Assembly: GCA_018661145.1 (NCBI GenBank)
Contig: JABJIU010000033.1
Span: 1-10,428, forward strand
From: Pseudomonadota bacterium
GTDB taxonomy: Bacteria; Pseudomonadota; Gammaproteobacteria; Arenicellales; UBA868
DNA: 10,428 nt
Direction: 5' to 3'
Position numbers and translations under genes: made by a program. Positions 1-6,797 of this stretch are shown piece by piece. The notes under the pieces are model-generated. The model did not search any database, was not told the origin of the DNA, and saw only the letters and a program-made list of their open reading frames with translations. The first letter of the stretch is position 1, and the number at the start of each line of letters is the position of its first letter.

Positions 1-636
1 CGCGGCGAGACGCCGAATCCCCGGGTCACCATGCGACATACTGTAAAGCACCGGGATCTTGCCATCGTGGTATTGCTGGATTTATCAGAATCAACAGGAG
101 ATCGGGTTAAGGAAAGTGGTCAGAGCATTCTGGAGTTGACCCGGGAGGCCTGTGCTTTGGTCGCCACCGCCATCAGCGGTGTTGGTGACCCTTTTGCAAT
201 CCATGGGTTTGCCTCGGATGGTCGGCACGACGTACGTTACTTTCGCTTCAAGGACTTTCACGAGCAGTTTGATGACCGCGTTAAGGCGCGTCTTGCAGGC
301 ATGTCGGGCGGTTTGTCCACACGGATGGGTGCTGCAATGCGGCATGCAGGTTCACATTTGCAACGTCAGAGCGAAACCCGAAAATTGATTCTGATGGTCA
401 CTGATGGCGAGCCTGCTGATATTGATGAACGGGATCCGCAGCACCTGCGTCAGGACACGCGCAAGGCCGTCAATGATCTCAAGCGTCAGGGAATACAAAG
501 TTATTGCCTGACGCTGGATCCCAATGCAGATGACTATGTTCGTCGGATTTTTGGTGCCGGTCAGTATACGATTGTGGATAAGGTCACTCGCCTTCCCGAG
601 AAACTGCCGATGCTGTTTGCGACGCTGACTTCCTGA
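1..636 (+). CDS. cbbO: CbbO-type Rubisco activase subunit, C-terminal VWA domain (5' partial)
   Basis: The frame is open to the left edge, so the ATG at base 31 is an internal methionine and only the last 211 residues are present. What remains is a von Willebrand factor A domain with a metal-ion-dependent adhesion site. DLSES (DxSxS) begins at base 79, LSTRMG supplies the threonine, and TDGEPAD the late aspartate. The phrases GDPFAIHGFASDGRHDVRY, STRMGAAMRHA and RLPEKLPMLFA resemble CbbO as I remember it more closely than its paralogue NorD (nitric oxide reductase activation). CbbO pairs with the MoxR AAA+ ATPase CbbQ to remove inhibitory sugar phosphates from Rubisco in the cytoplasm; the VWA domain is thought to contact Rubisco. 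Its partners would lie upstream, outside the window. It is the last gene of its transcription unit, since the next gene is convergent. NorD remains the alternative, less likely. Confidence 0.85.
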   Translation, partial: RGETPNPRVTMRHTVKHRDLAIVVLLDLSESTGDRVKESGQSILELTREACALVATAISGVGDPFAIHGFASDGRHDVRYFRFKDFHEQFDDRVKARLAGMSGGLSTRMGAAMRHAGSHLQRQSETRKLILMVTDGEPADIDERDPQHLRQDTRKAVNDLKRQGIQSYCLTLDPNADDYVRRIFGAGQYTIVDKVTRLPEKLPMLFATLTS

Positions 637-661
637 CCGCTGGGGTACTCATCCGTCAGAA

Positions 662-678
662 GGCCATGTGTTTTGGCC
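662..678. terminator. Possible bidirectional hairpin between cbbO and MFS gene
   Basis: GGCCA at 662-666 pairs with TGGCC at 674-678 around a 7-base loop, in the 54-base gap between two convergent genes. There is no real T-tract on either side, only TTTATTT about 12 bases downstream on the plus strand. The placement suits a terminator but the 5-base-pair stem is short. Confidence 0.25.
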
Positions 679-690
679 ATTGGGTAAGGT

Positions 691-1914
691 TTATTTCCCG
701 ACCCCGACCCCGATCACGTCGGAGAGAGGAGAGCCCCAGCGTCCCACAGTCACCTCGTTTCCCTGTTCTGGGTGAGTTGGGATATTCAGCGACAGCAGCA
801 ATGAGAATCCGGCGAGTCCCGCGCCGGCCAGAAAGACCGCGGCGGGAGAGGTCAACCAAATAATACCCAGCGCCGCAGGCAGGACTACGGCCGCGATGTG
901 GTTGATGGTAAACGAGACGCCAGCGCTGGACGCGATATCGGCCGGATCGGCGATCTTCTGAAAATAGGTCTTGATAGCAATCGCGAGCGCAAAGAAGAAA
1001 TGGTCGACAATGTACAACCCCGCGGCGACATGTGCGCTCTCAACGAAAGCGTACGCGACGAACACTATGACCAGTCCAGCATATTCAAACACCAGCGCGG
1101 CTCGCTCGCCCACCTTGCCAATGATGCGCCCAATACGGGCAGCAAAGAGCATGTTCAGTGTCGCATTCACCAGAAATAGCACAGAGATGGCGGCGACGCT
1201 GTAGCCGAATTTTTCAACCATCAGGAATCCAGCGAAGACAATGAAAATCTGTCGGCGGGCGCCAGAAAGAAAGGTCAGCGCATAGTAGAGCCAATAGCGT
1301 TTCCGCAGTACCAGTTGCCGGTGCTGCTTGACCTTGTCTGGAAATTGCGGAAAGAACAGCCAGCAGGCAATGGCAATCATTACTGTGACACCACCGCCCA
1401 GAACATAGACGGTGACAAAATCGAGCGAAGCCATATCAAAGGCAGTCCAGATCGCTGCGAAGGCTACAATCGATGTGAATGCGCCAACCGCAATAATGCG
1501 TCCCAGTATCTCTGCCGTGCGTTCTTTTTCGATCCACTGAAGTGACAGCGAGGTCTGGATCGTTTCGTAATAATGAAAGCCTACGGACATCACTACGGTC
1601 GTCAGGTACAGGCCAATCACGGTAGGAAAGAATCCAGTCAACGCTGTTCCAATGCCGAGCAGAGCAAGCGAGATGAGCGCAATGTGCTGTTCGCGGAGCA
1701 GCAGGAGCAGAAACACTACCGTGAACGCAAGAAAGCCCGGGACTTCCCGAAGACTTTGCAAAATTCCCATTTCAGCACCACTGAACGCTGCCCGCTCAAT
1801 CGCGAAGTTGTTCAGCAAAGCCTGCCAGGTCGCGAAACTTAACGGAACCGCGCCGGCCATCAACAACAGCAGAACTTCGGGACGTGAGCGGATGTTCTGG
1901 AGTACAGCGGTCAT
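691..1914 (-). CDS. MFS transporter, substrate unknown
   Basis: This is an integral inner-membrane protein of 407 residues with about 12 hydrophobic segments (roughly residues 13-34, 59-73, 78-94, 97-114, 139-157, 167-189, 207-217, 221-261 as two, 274-291, 296-314 and 337-376 as two). That fits a major facilitator carrier. The central basic loop near residues 191-207 separates two six-helix halves, and RIGRIIGKVGER near residues 260-271 resembles the MFS motif A loop of the second half. I chose ATG at 1914; a TTG one codon earlier is in frame and no good ribosome site precedes either. The tail has a short GVGVGK ending coded by a GACCCC-rich repeat. The gene is divergent from lutABC, so transport of lactate or another hydroxy acid is plausible, but I do not recognise the subfamily and nothing in the sequence fixes the substrate. 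Confidence 0.8.
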   Translation of the reverse strand: MTAVLQNIRSRPEVLLLLMAGAVPLSFATWQALLNNFAIERAAFSGAEMGILQSLREVPGFLAFTVVFLLLLLREQHIALISLALLGIGTALTGFFPTVIGLYLTTVVMSVGFHYYETIQTSLSLQWIEKERTAEILGRIIAVGAFTSIVAFAAIWTAFDMASLDFVTVYVLGGGVTVMIAIACWLFFPQFPDKVKQHRQLVLRKRYWLYYALTFLSGARRQIFIVFAGFLMVEKFGYSVAAISVLFLVNATLNMLFAARIGRIIGKVGERAALVFEYAGLVIVFVAYAFVESAHVAAGLYIVDHFFFALAIAIKTYFQKIADPADIASSAGVSFTINHIAAVVLPAALGIIWLTSPAAVFLAGAGLAGFSLLLSLNIPTHPEQGNEVTVGRWGSPLSDVIGVGVGK

Positions 1915-1917
1915 CAA

Positions 1918-2047
1918 TTGGTCAGTCCAGGAAGGAGGCGTCTTTTCGTGAGCACGATGGAGTCATTAGCCGGTGTCGGCCGATGAAGATAGTGAAAGTG
2001 CAGGGTTAATGATACAGTGAAAGTTGTTCGACCGAATGTAGTTCGTT
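1918..2047. promoter_or_regulatory. Divergent intergenic region, MFS gene / lutA
   Basis: These 130 bases separate two divergent genes and must contain the promoters of both, unless one is transcribed from further away. No sigma-70 -35/-10 pair stands out on either strand. A TATCAT hexamer on the minus strand (around 2009-2014) has no matching -35. The only clear structure is a 9-base direct repeat, listed separately. No regulator of the LldR/LutR type is encoded next to it. Confidence 0.5.
1991..2024. repeat. 9-base direct repeat, possible operator
   Basis: AGTGAAAGT occurs at 1991-1999 and again at 2016-2024, 25 bases start to start, upstream of lutA. By rough chance calculation a 9-base repeat in 130 bases is expected a few percent of the time, so it is suggestive only. 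It could be a paired binding site for an activator or repressor. Confidence 0.35.
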
Positions 2048-2839
2048 GTGATCAAGATCGACAAAGAAATCAAATCACCTATCAATGTCGGGTTGTTCGT
2101 CACCTGTCTTGCGGACCTCATGCGTCCGCAGGTGGCGTTTGCCGCGGTAACTTTACTTGAGTCGGGAGGATGTACAGTCCGGGTGCCGCGAGAGCAAAGC
2201 TGCTGTGGCCAGCCGGCGCTGAACAGCGGTGATCGCGCCAGCACAACAGAAATTGCTAAGAATGTGATCCGGGCATTTGCCGAAGATGATTATGTAGTTG
2301 CCCCTTCCGGATCCTGTGCCGATACGCTGATCAACAAATACTCCACACTCTTCCGACACGACGCCCAATGGGCAGGCCGTGCCCAAAGCCTTGCCGATAA
2401 GACTTTTGAGCTGACGAGTTTCCTGACAGAAAAGCTCGATTTCAACCTGGAGGGAGTTTCCTACCCGGGTGTCTGTACCTACCACGATTCCTGTTCCGGA
2501 CTTCGGGAGCTGGGCATCCAAAAACAGCCGCGCAAGCTCTTAGCAGGCGTTAAAGGTATGGCGCTCAGCGAGTTGGAGGATAGCAGTGTGTGCTGTGGCT
2601 TTGGGGGTCTTTTTAGCGTGAAGTACCCCGATATTTCGGGCCGCATTGTCAGCGATAAGTGCGCGCAGATTACGCAGACGGATGCCGATACGGTAATCGG
2701 CGGGGACCTTGGATGTCTCCTGAATATTGCTGGCCGACTTCGCCGCGAAGGAAAGCGCCTGAAGGTCTTCCATATTGCAGAGGTGCTTGCCGGCATGACC
2801 GATGGTCCGGCAATCGGGGAAGGAGAGGGCGAAACATGA
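2048..2839 (+). CDS. lutA: L-lactate oxidation complex subunit LutA, (Fe-S)-binding
   Basis: This is a 263-residue cytoplasmic protein with two cysteine-rich CCG domains of the LutA/YkgE and heterodisulfide-reductase-subunit type. LFVTCLADLMRPQ sits at residues 16-28, SCCGQPALNSGD at 51-62 and SGSC at 87-90. The second domain has CTYHDSC at 143-149, VCCGFGG at 181-187 and GCL at 222-224. The pattern matches Bacillus subtilis LutA across its length. With LutB and LutC it forms the iron-sulfur complex that oxidises L-lactate to pyruvate. The start is GTG: a TAG lies three codons upstream in frame and the first internal ATG falls inside the conserved region. This gives about ten more N-terminal residues than B. 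subtilis LutA and a glutamate-rich tail of about 14. No Shine-Dalgarno sequence precedes the GTG. The stop overlaps the lutB ATG. Confidence 0.92.
   Translation: MIKIDKEIKSPINVGLFVTCLADLMRPQVAFAAVTLLESGGCTVRVPREQSCCGQPALNSGDRASTTEIAKNVIRAFAEDDYVVAPSGSCADTLINKYSTLFRHDAQWAGRAQSLADKTFELTSFLTEKLDFNLEGVSYPGVCTYHDSCSGLRELGIQKQPRKLLAGVKGMALSELEDSSVCCGFGGLFSVKYPDISGRIVSDKCAQITQTDADTVIGGDLGCLLNIAGRLRREGKRLKVFHIAEVLAGMTDGPAIGEGEGET
2821..2829 (+). promoter_or_regulatory. Ribosome binding site of lutB
   Basis: AGGAGAGGG lies 6 bases before the ATG at 2836. It fixes that start over the many codons open upstream in the same frame, and it sits inside the last codons of lutA. Confidence 0.8.
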
Positions 2840-4269
2840 GTGCGTCGACCTCGTCTCAGCGGGTGGAGTTTCAGGAGCGGGCCCGACAGGCGCTGAGCGA
2901 TGTCAGTTTGCAGCGGGCGATGGCCAAGGCCCGCGGTGGTTTTGTCGATCATCGTCGGGATGCCGTTGATGCTTTGCCTGAATTCGATGCAATTCGTGAT
3001 GCCGCCCGGGATATCAAGGATCACGTACTGGCGAACCTTGATGGTTACCTGGAGTTGTATGAGCAGAAGGTGATTGAGAATGGCGGGCAGGTACATTGGG
3101 CCCGAGATGCTGACGAGGCCTGCCGTATTGTGGCCAAGATTTGCAAAGACGCCGAAGCCAAAACTGTCACCAAGGGCAAGTCAATGGTCTCCGAAGAGAT
3201 CCACCTTAATCCGGTGCTGGAGGCTGCCGGTATGACAGTGGTCGAGACAGATCTTGGTGAGTACATCGTGCAACTGGCAGGAGAAACCCCCAGCCATATA
3301 ATTGCGCCCGCGGTCCACAAGACCCGGGAGCAGATCACAGACCTGTTTCATGAGCATCACAGTCCGCTTGGATACACCGACCGGGTGACACAGCGCGAGG
3401 CGCTGGTTAATGAGGCGAGAAGCGTACTCCGAGAGCGCTTTGTAGCTGCTGATGTTGGTATTACGGGAGCCAACTTCCTGGTCGCCGAGACGGGGGCTAA
3501 TGTCATCGTGACTAACGAAGGCAATGGTGATCTGACAAGCTGCCTGCCCCGGGTCCACATTGTCACCGCCGGAATTGAGAAAGTGATTCCTTCGCTCGAT
3601 GATCTTTCGGTGTTGCTGCGGGTGCTGGCTCGCAGTGCAACCGGCCAGGAGTTCTCAGCGTACACCTCTCTTTATTCAGGTCCGCGTCGTACTGACGAGA
3701 TGGAAGGCCCCGAGGCGTATCATGTGGTGCTGCTGGATAACGGCCGCTCGCGCCTCCTCGGAGGCCAGTACCAACCGATGCTGCGATGTATCCGGTGCGG
3801 CGCCTGTCTCAACCACTGTCCGGTATATGGGGCAATCGGAGGACACGCTTACGGGTGGGTTTATTCGGGTCCAATGGGGTCGGTACTCACTCCGCTGCTG
3901 AATGGTTTTGACCAGGCAATGGATCTGCCCAATGCCTGTACATTGAACGGCAGGTGCAAGGAAGTGTGTCCGGTACGGATTCCGCTTTCTGACTTGCTGC
4001 TGAAGCATCGCCTTGAGCAACACGACCGTCGGCTGAATACCAATTTTGGGCGGTTCTTGCTCAGTGCTTGGGCATGGCTGGCCCGTCGCCCACGGTTGTA
4101 TCAGGGAGTGATGGCGCTGCCGTTGTGGTTGATGCACCGTCTTGGAAAACGTCGCGGTGTGTTGTCGCGTTTGCCCGGGTTGGGGGGATGGACAGACAGT
4201 CGCGATTTTCCGATTCCCGCCCGGCGGTCATTTTTACGACAGTGGCATACCCACAAGGCCAGGTCATGA
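2836..4269 (+). CDS. lutB: L-lactate oxidation complex subunit LutB, ferredoxin-type
   Basis: This 477-residue protein has nearly the length of B. subtilis LutB. An N-terminal LUD domain carries ITGANFLVAETG near 209-220 and NEGNGDLTSCLPRVHI near 227-242. It is followed by a double 4Fe-4S ferredoxin region. Cluster one is canonical: C318, C321, C324 and C328-Pro (CIRCGACLNHCP). Cluster two reads CTLNGRCKEVCP: C368, C374 and C378-Pro are kept, but the expected second cysteine is Asn371 (AAC at base 3946). VRIPLSDLLLKHR and a basic C-terminal region follow. The role is electron transfer in L-lactate oxidation to pyruvate, together with LutA and LutC. The frame is open upstream to 2659, but the strong ribosome site and the ATGA overlap with lutA support 2836. 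The gene ends in another ATGA overlap, with lutC, so the three are probably translationally coupled. Confidence 0.95.
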   Translation: MSASTSSQRVEFQERARQALSDVSLQRAMAKARGGFVDHRRDAVDALPEFDAIRDAARDIKDHVLANLDGYLELYEQKVIENGGQVHWARDADEACRIVAKICKDAEAKTVTKGKSMVSEEIHLNPVLEAAGMTVVETDLGEYIVQLAGETPSHIIAPAVHKTREQITDLFHEHHSPLGYTDRVTQREALVNEARSVLRERFVAADVGITGANFLVAETGANVIVTNEGNGDLTSCLPRVHIVTAGIEKVIPSLDDLSVLLRVLARSATGQEFSAYTSLYSGPRRTDEMEGPEAYHVVLLDNGRSRLLGGQYQPMLRCIRCGACLNHCPVYGAIGGHAYGWVYSGPMGSVLTPLLNGFDQAMDLPNACTLNGRCKEVCPVRIPLSDLLLKHRLEQHDRRLNTNFGRFLLSAWAWLARRPRLYQGVMALPLWLMHRLGKRRGVLSRLPGLGGWTDSRDFPIPARRSFLRQWHTHKARS

Positions 4270-4922
4270 CGTCAGCACGCGACGAAATCCTGGGAACCCT
4301 TCGCAAGTCGCTGGCCGCTGGCGATCCCCGGACGCTTCGGCGCCTGGAGGAACTAAGATCCCGAATTCAGAATTCTGAACCGCAGGTTCAACCCCGTTTT
4401 GATGATGATCTGCTAACGCGTTTTTGCCAGAAGCACGTGACGGTGCATGGGACCTATGATCGGATCAGTGGTGACGGTATCGAGGCGGCCATGGTGAGAT
4501 ATTTGGCGGGTTTGGGTCTTGATGCGCAGTGGCATCTCGGTAGCGGGCCTTTGCTGGATGAAACACACTGGACGGATCAGGTCTTTGTTTATCGAAAAGG
4601 TGCTGATAAAGATACCAAAGTCGCTCTGAGCGAGGCATTTGCTGCTGTTGCTGAGACCGGCACACTGGTCCTGTGTTCAGGCCCAGCCGTTCCTTCCTCG
4701 CAGAATTTTCTGCCGGATGATCATGTCATTATCGTCGACGGCCGTCGAATCGTGCGGCACATGGAGGATGCTTGGGCGATGTTGCGCGATTCGGGAGCGG
4801 CCTCAGGCCGGGCAATTAATCTGATTACCGGGCCTTCAAAAACCGGTGATATTGAACAGACTATTCAGTACGGGGCGCATGGACCCCGTCGTTTGCACGT
4901 GCTGATCGTCGAGCAAACGTAA
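4266..4922 (+). CDS. lutC: L-lactate oxidation complex subunit LutC, LUD domain
   Basis: This 218-residue protein is somewhat shorter than B. subtilis LutC (about 240). It carries the LUD (LutC/YkgG) signature. The family core runs through AVAETGTLVLCSGP at about 127-140, LPDDHVIIV at 149-157 and ITGPSKTGDIEQ at 187-198, ending in AHGPRRLHVLIVE at 204-216. It is the third subunit of the L-lactate oxidation complex. I place the start at the ATG overlapping the lutB stop. The same frame is open to 4068, but those 66 codons lie inside lutB and show no LutC likeness. Only a weak AGG precedes the start, so reinitiation after lutB translation is likely. Confidence 0.93.
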   Translation: MTSARDEILGTLRKSLAAGDPRTLRRLEELRSRIQNSEPQVQPRFDDDLLTRFCQKHVTVHGTYDRISGDGIEAAMVRYLAGLGLDAQWHLGSGPLLDETHWTDQVFVYRKGADKDTKVALSEAFAAVAETGTLVLCSGPAVPSSQNFLPDDHVIIVDGRRIVRHMEDAWAMLRDSGAASGRAINLITGPSKTGDIEQTIQYGAHGPRRLHVLIVEQT

Positions 4923-4926
4923 ACCG

Positions 4927-4949
4927 CCCGCTCCTGTTACCGAGCAGGG
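4927..4949. terminator. Hairpin behind lutC, overlapping the fabA -35 region
   Basis: CCC (4927-4929) plus GCTC (4930-4933) pair with GAGC (4942-4945) and GGG (4947-4949), with one bulged A and an 8-base loop. It begins 5 bases after the lutC stop. No T-tract follows, so as an intrinsic terminator it is weak. Its loop holds the putative -35 hexamer of the fabA promoter, so it might instead act as an operator. Confidence 0.35.
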
Positions 4950-4962
4950 GACTCGCTATAAT
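4934..4962 (+). promoter_or_regulatory. Probable sigma-70 promoter of fabA-fabB
   Basis: A perfect TATAAT at 4957-4962 follows CTGTTA (3 of 6 matches to TTGACA) at 4934-4939 with a 17-base spacer. Transcription would start near 4970 and give a leader of about 60 bases before fabA. That leader contains a small inverted repeat, TGTCG (4976-4980) with CGACA (4991-4995). No known FabR or FadR site was recognised. Confidence 0.5.
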
Positions 4963-5031
4963 TAGGGCTAGACCTTGTCGACCGATGCTGCGACAGTGAC
5001 CCACACCTTGTTTCCCCCACAAATATAGCTA

Positions 5032-5550
5032 ATGCAGGAAAGTTTCACACACGAACAGTTGGTCGATTGTGGCCATGGGCGGATGTTTGGCCCTGGCAAT
5101 GCGCAACTCCCGTTGCCGCCGATGCTGATGTTTGACCGTATCGTTCACGTCTGCGACGAAGGCGGCGAATATGGCAAGGGTGAGATTGTGGCGGAGCTTG
5201 ATCTGAATCCGGATCTCTGGTTTTTCCAGTGCCATTTCGAGAATGATCCAGTCATGCCGGGCTGCCTTGGCGTCGATGCGTTGTGGCAGTTAGTGGGTTT
5301 TTTTCTAGGATGGAGGGGAGGGCAGGGACATGGCCGTGCTCTGGGATCCGGGGAGATACGTTTTACGGGACAGGTTACGCCTGACTGTAAGATTGTGCGT
5401 TATCGGGTGTCACTTAAGCGCGTGGTCATGCGTCGGCTGTACATGGGTATCGCCGATGGATATGTCGAGGTTGATGATCGGACCATTTACACCGGCCGGG
5501 ATCTGCGCGTCGGTCTGTTTAATGCCGAGGAGGGAGGGACTGTCGCATGA
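5032..5550 (+). CDS. fabA: 3-hydroxydecanoyl-ACP dehydratase/isomerase FabA
   Basis: This 172-residue hot-dog-fold enzyme matches E. coli FabA in length and along its sequence. FabA dehydrates 3-hydroxydecanoyl-ACP and isomerises the trans-2 product to cis-3-decenoyl-ACP, the branch point of anaerobic unsaturated fatty acid synthesis. The catalytic histidine is His68 in FQCHFENDPVMPG and the catalytic aspartate is Asp82 in GCLGVDALWQLVGF. GEIRFTGQV and the C-terminal YTGRDLRVGLF are also family hallmarks. The start is fixed by a TAG two codons upstream in frame. The preceding bases are pyrimidine-rich, with no Shine-Dalgarno sequence. The stop overlaps the fabB ATG. Confidence 0.97.
   Translation: MQESFTHEQLVDCGHGRMFGPGNAQLPLPPMLMFDRIVHVCDEGGEYGKGEIVAELDLNPDLWFFQCHFENDPVMPGCLGVDALWQLVGFFLGWRGGQGHGRALGSGEIRFTGQVTPDCKIVRYRVSLKRVVMRRLYMGIADGYVEVDDRTIYTGRDLRVGLFNAEEGGTVA
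5528..5538 (+). promoter_or_regulatory. Ribosome binding site of fabB
   Basis: A run reading AGGAGGGAGGG lies 8 bases before the ATG at 5547, inside the last codons of fabA. It contrasts with the absence of such a site before fabA. Confidence 0.75.
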
Positions 5551-6764
5551 GACGGGTTGTCGTCACCGGAATGGGAATTGTTAGCAGCATCGGCAACAAT
5601 TGTGCCGAAGTCGAAGCCTCGCTGCGTGAGGCGCGATCCGGGATTGTCTGTGCGGAAGAGTACCGGGAACTGGGTTTTCGCTCTCAGGTGCACGGCAGCA
5701 TTGACATCGACCTTGAGGCCGAGATCGATCGAAAATTAAGACGTTTCATGGGTGCCTCGGCTGCCTACAACTATCTTGCGATGCGTGAAGCAATTGCGCA
5801 TTCTGGCTTGACCGAGGCCCAGATTTCGAATCCCCGTGCCGGGCTGGTTGTTGGAAGTGGCGGCGGCTCTCCAGAAAATATTGTGCTGGCGGCTGATCTG
5901 CTTCGCGAAAAAGGAGTGAAGCGGGTGGGGCCCTATATGGTGACCCGGACCATGGCGAGCACCAATTCAGCCTGTCTTAGCACTGCCTTTTCCATTAAAG
6001 GAGTTTCGTATTCGATCAGCTCTGCCTGCTCTACCAGTGCCCATTGCATTGGACACGGGACGGAGTTGATTCAGATGGGTAAGCAGGATGTGGTTTTTGC
6101 CGGCGGCGGCGAAGAGTTACATTGGAGCACATCCGTGCTGTTTGATGCCATGGGGGCAATGTCGTCGCGCTATAACGAAACCCCACAGACGGCGTCGCGC
6201 ACCTATGATGCCGATCGTGATGGGTTTGTCATTTCCGGCGGCGGCGGGGTGCTGGTGCTGGAGTCGTTGGATCACGCTCTTGGCCGTGGCGCGCCGATCC
6301 TGGCAGAACTGGTGGGTTATGGTGCGAGCAGTGACGGATTCGATATGGTTCAGCCGTCGGGCGAGGGCGCCATCCGCTGTATGGGACTTGCACTGGAAGG
6401 GGTGTCAGGATCGATCGATTACATCAATACCCACGGTACCAGTACCCCTGTGGGTGACATCCAGGAACTAGAGGCGATTCGCACCGTCTTCGGCGAGGCG
6501 CTTCCAGCTCTGAGTGCCACCAAGTCGCTGACAGGTCATGCCCTGGGCGCAGCGGGCGTTAACGAGGCGATTTATTCACTGATCATGCTTGGCGGTAAAT
6601 TTATGTCGCCGTCGGCCAATATTGAAAATCTGGATCCCAAGGCGCTCGGTTATCCGATCGTCCGTTCCACCACCGATGCCCCTGATCTTAATACTGTGAT
6701 GTCCAATAGTTTCGGATTCGGGGGCACCAACGCGACGCTTGTCTTTCAGCGCTTTTCGGACTGA
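5547..6764 (+). CDS. fabB: Beta-ketoacyl-ACP synthase I FabB
   Basis: This 405-residue thiolase-fold condensing enzyme is the usual length for FabB. It elongates cis-3-decenoyl-ACP made by FabA, committing the chain to unsaturated fatty acids, and also elongates saturated chains. The catalytic triad is visible: Cys161 in SSACSTSAHCIGHG, His296 in DYINTHGTSTPVGD and His331 in SLTGHALGAAG. Lys326 lies before the last, and the glycine-rich SFGFGGTNATLVF is near the C-terminus. It is translationally coupled to fabA by an ATGA overlap and a strong ribosome site. Pairing with fabA and the MRRVVVTGMGIVSSIG start favour FabB over the related FabF. The next gene is convergent, so the operon ends here. 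Confidence 0.96.
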   Translation: MRRVVVTGMGIVSSIGNNCAEVEASLREARSGIVCAEEYRELGFRSQVHGSIDIDLEAEIDRKLRRFMGASAAYNYLAMREAIAHSGLTEAQISNPRAGLVVGSGGGSPENIVLAADLLREKGVKRVGPYMVTRTMASTNSACLSTAFSIKGVSYSISSACSTSAHCIGHGTELIQMGKQDVVFAGGGEELHWSTSVLFDAMGAMSSRYNETPQTASRTYDADRDGFVISGGGGVLVLESLDHALGRGAPILAELVGYGASSDGFDMVQPSGEGAIRCMGLALEGVSGSIDYINTHGTSTPVGDIQELEAIRTVFGEALPALSATKSLTGHALGAAGVNEAIYSLIMLGGKFMSPSANIENLDPKALGYPIVRSTTDAPDLNTVMSNSFGFGGTNATLVFQRFSD

Positions 6765-6778
6765 GACCTCAAAAGAGT

Positions 6779-6797
6779 CTGATCTGCTAATGATCAG
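6779..6797. terminator. Inverted repeat between convergent fabB and ispG
   Basis: CTGATC (6779-6784) is perfectly repeated inverted as GATCAG (6792-6797) around a 7-base loop. It overlaps the ispG stop codon. On the minus strand it is followed within a few bases by TCTTTT, giving a weak intrinsic terminator for ispG; on the plus strand there is no T-tract. An alternative pairing, CTGCT (6784-6788) with AGCAG (6796-6800), uses the same bases. Confidence 0.4.

Noticed and set aside
694..712. Short GACCCC tandem repeat at the MFS gene end
   Set aside because: About three imperfect units coding for the C-terminal GVGVGK; too short to be more than local sequence slippage.
1919..2034. Two near matches to the FadR-type GntR consensus TNGTNNNACNA, at 1919-1929 and 2024-2034
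   Set aside because: Each matches five of six fixed positions. About one such match in every two 130-base regions is expected by chance, so two are not meaningful without footprinting.
2659..2835. Upstream extension of lutB into lutA
   Set aside because: The 59 extra residues overlap the lutA C-terminus in another frame and have no LutB likeness; the ATG at 2836 has a strong ribosome site and gives family length.
2479..3096. A 205-codon minus-strand open frame across the lutA/lutB junction
   Set aside because: Both genes beneath are clearly real by family motifs; the antisense product is low-complexity, rich in arginine, serine and proline.
4068..4265. Upstream extension of lutC into lutB
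   Set aside because: The 66 extra residues lie within lutB and have no LutC likeness; the ATGA overlap at 4266 is the natural start.
4985..4999. Tiny open frame (MLRQ) in the fabA leader
   Set aside because: Four codons without a ribosome site; nothing marks it as a leader peptide.
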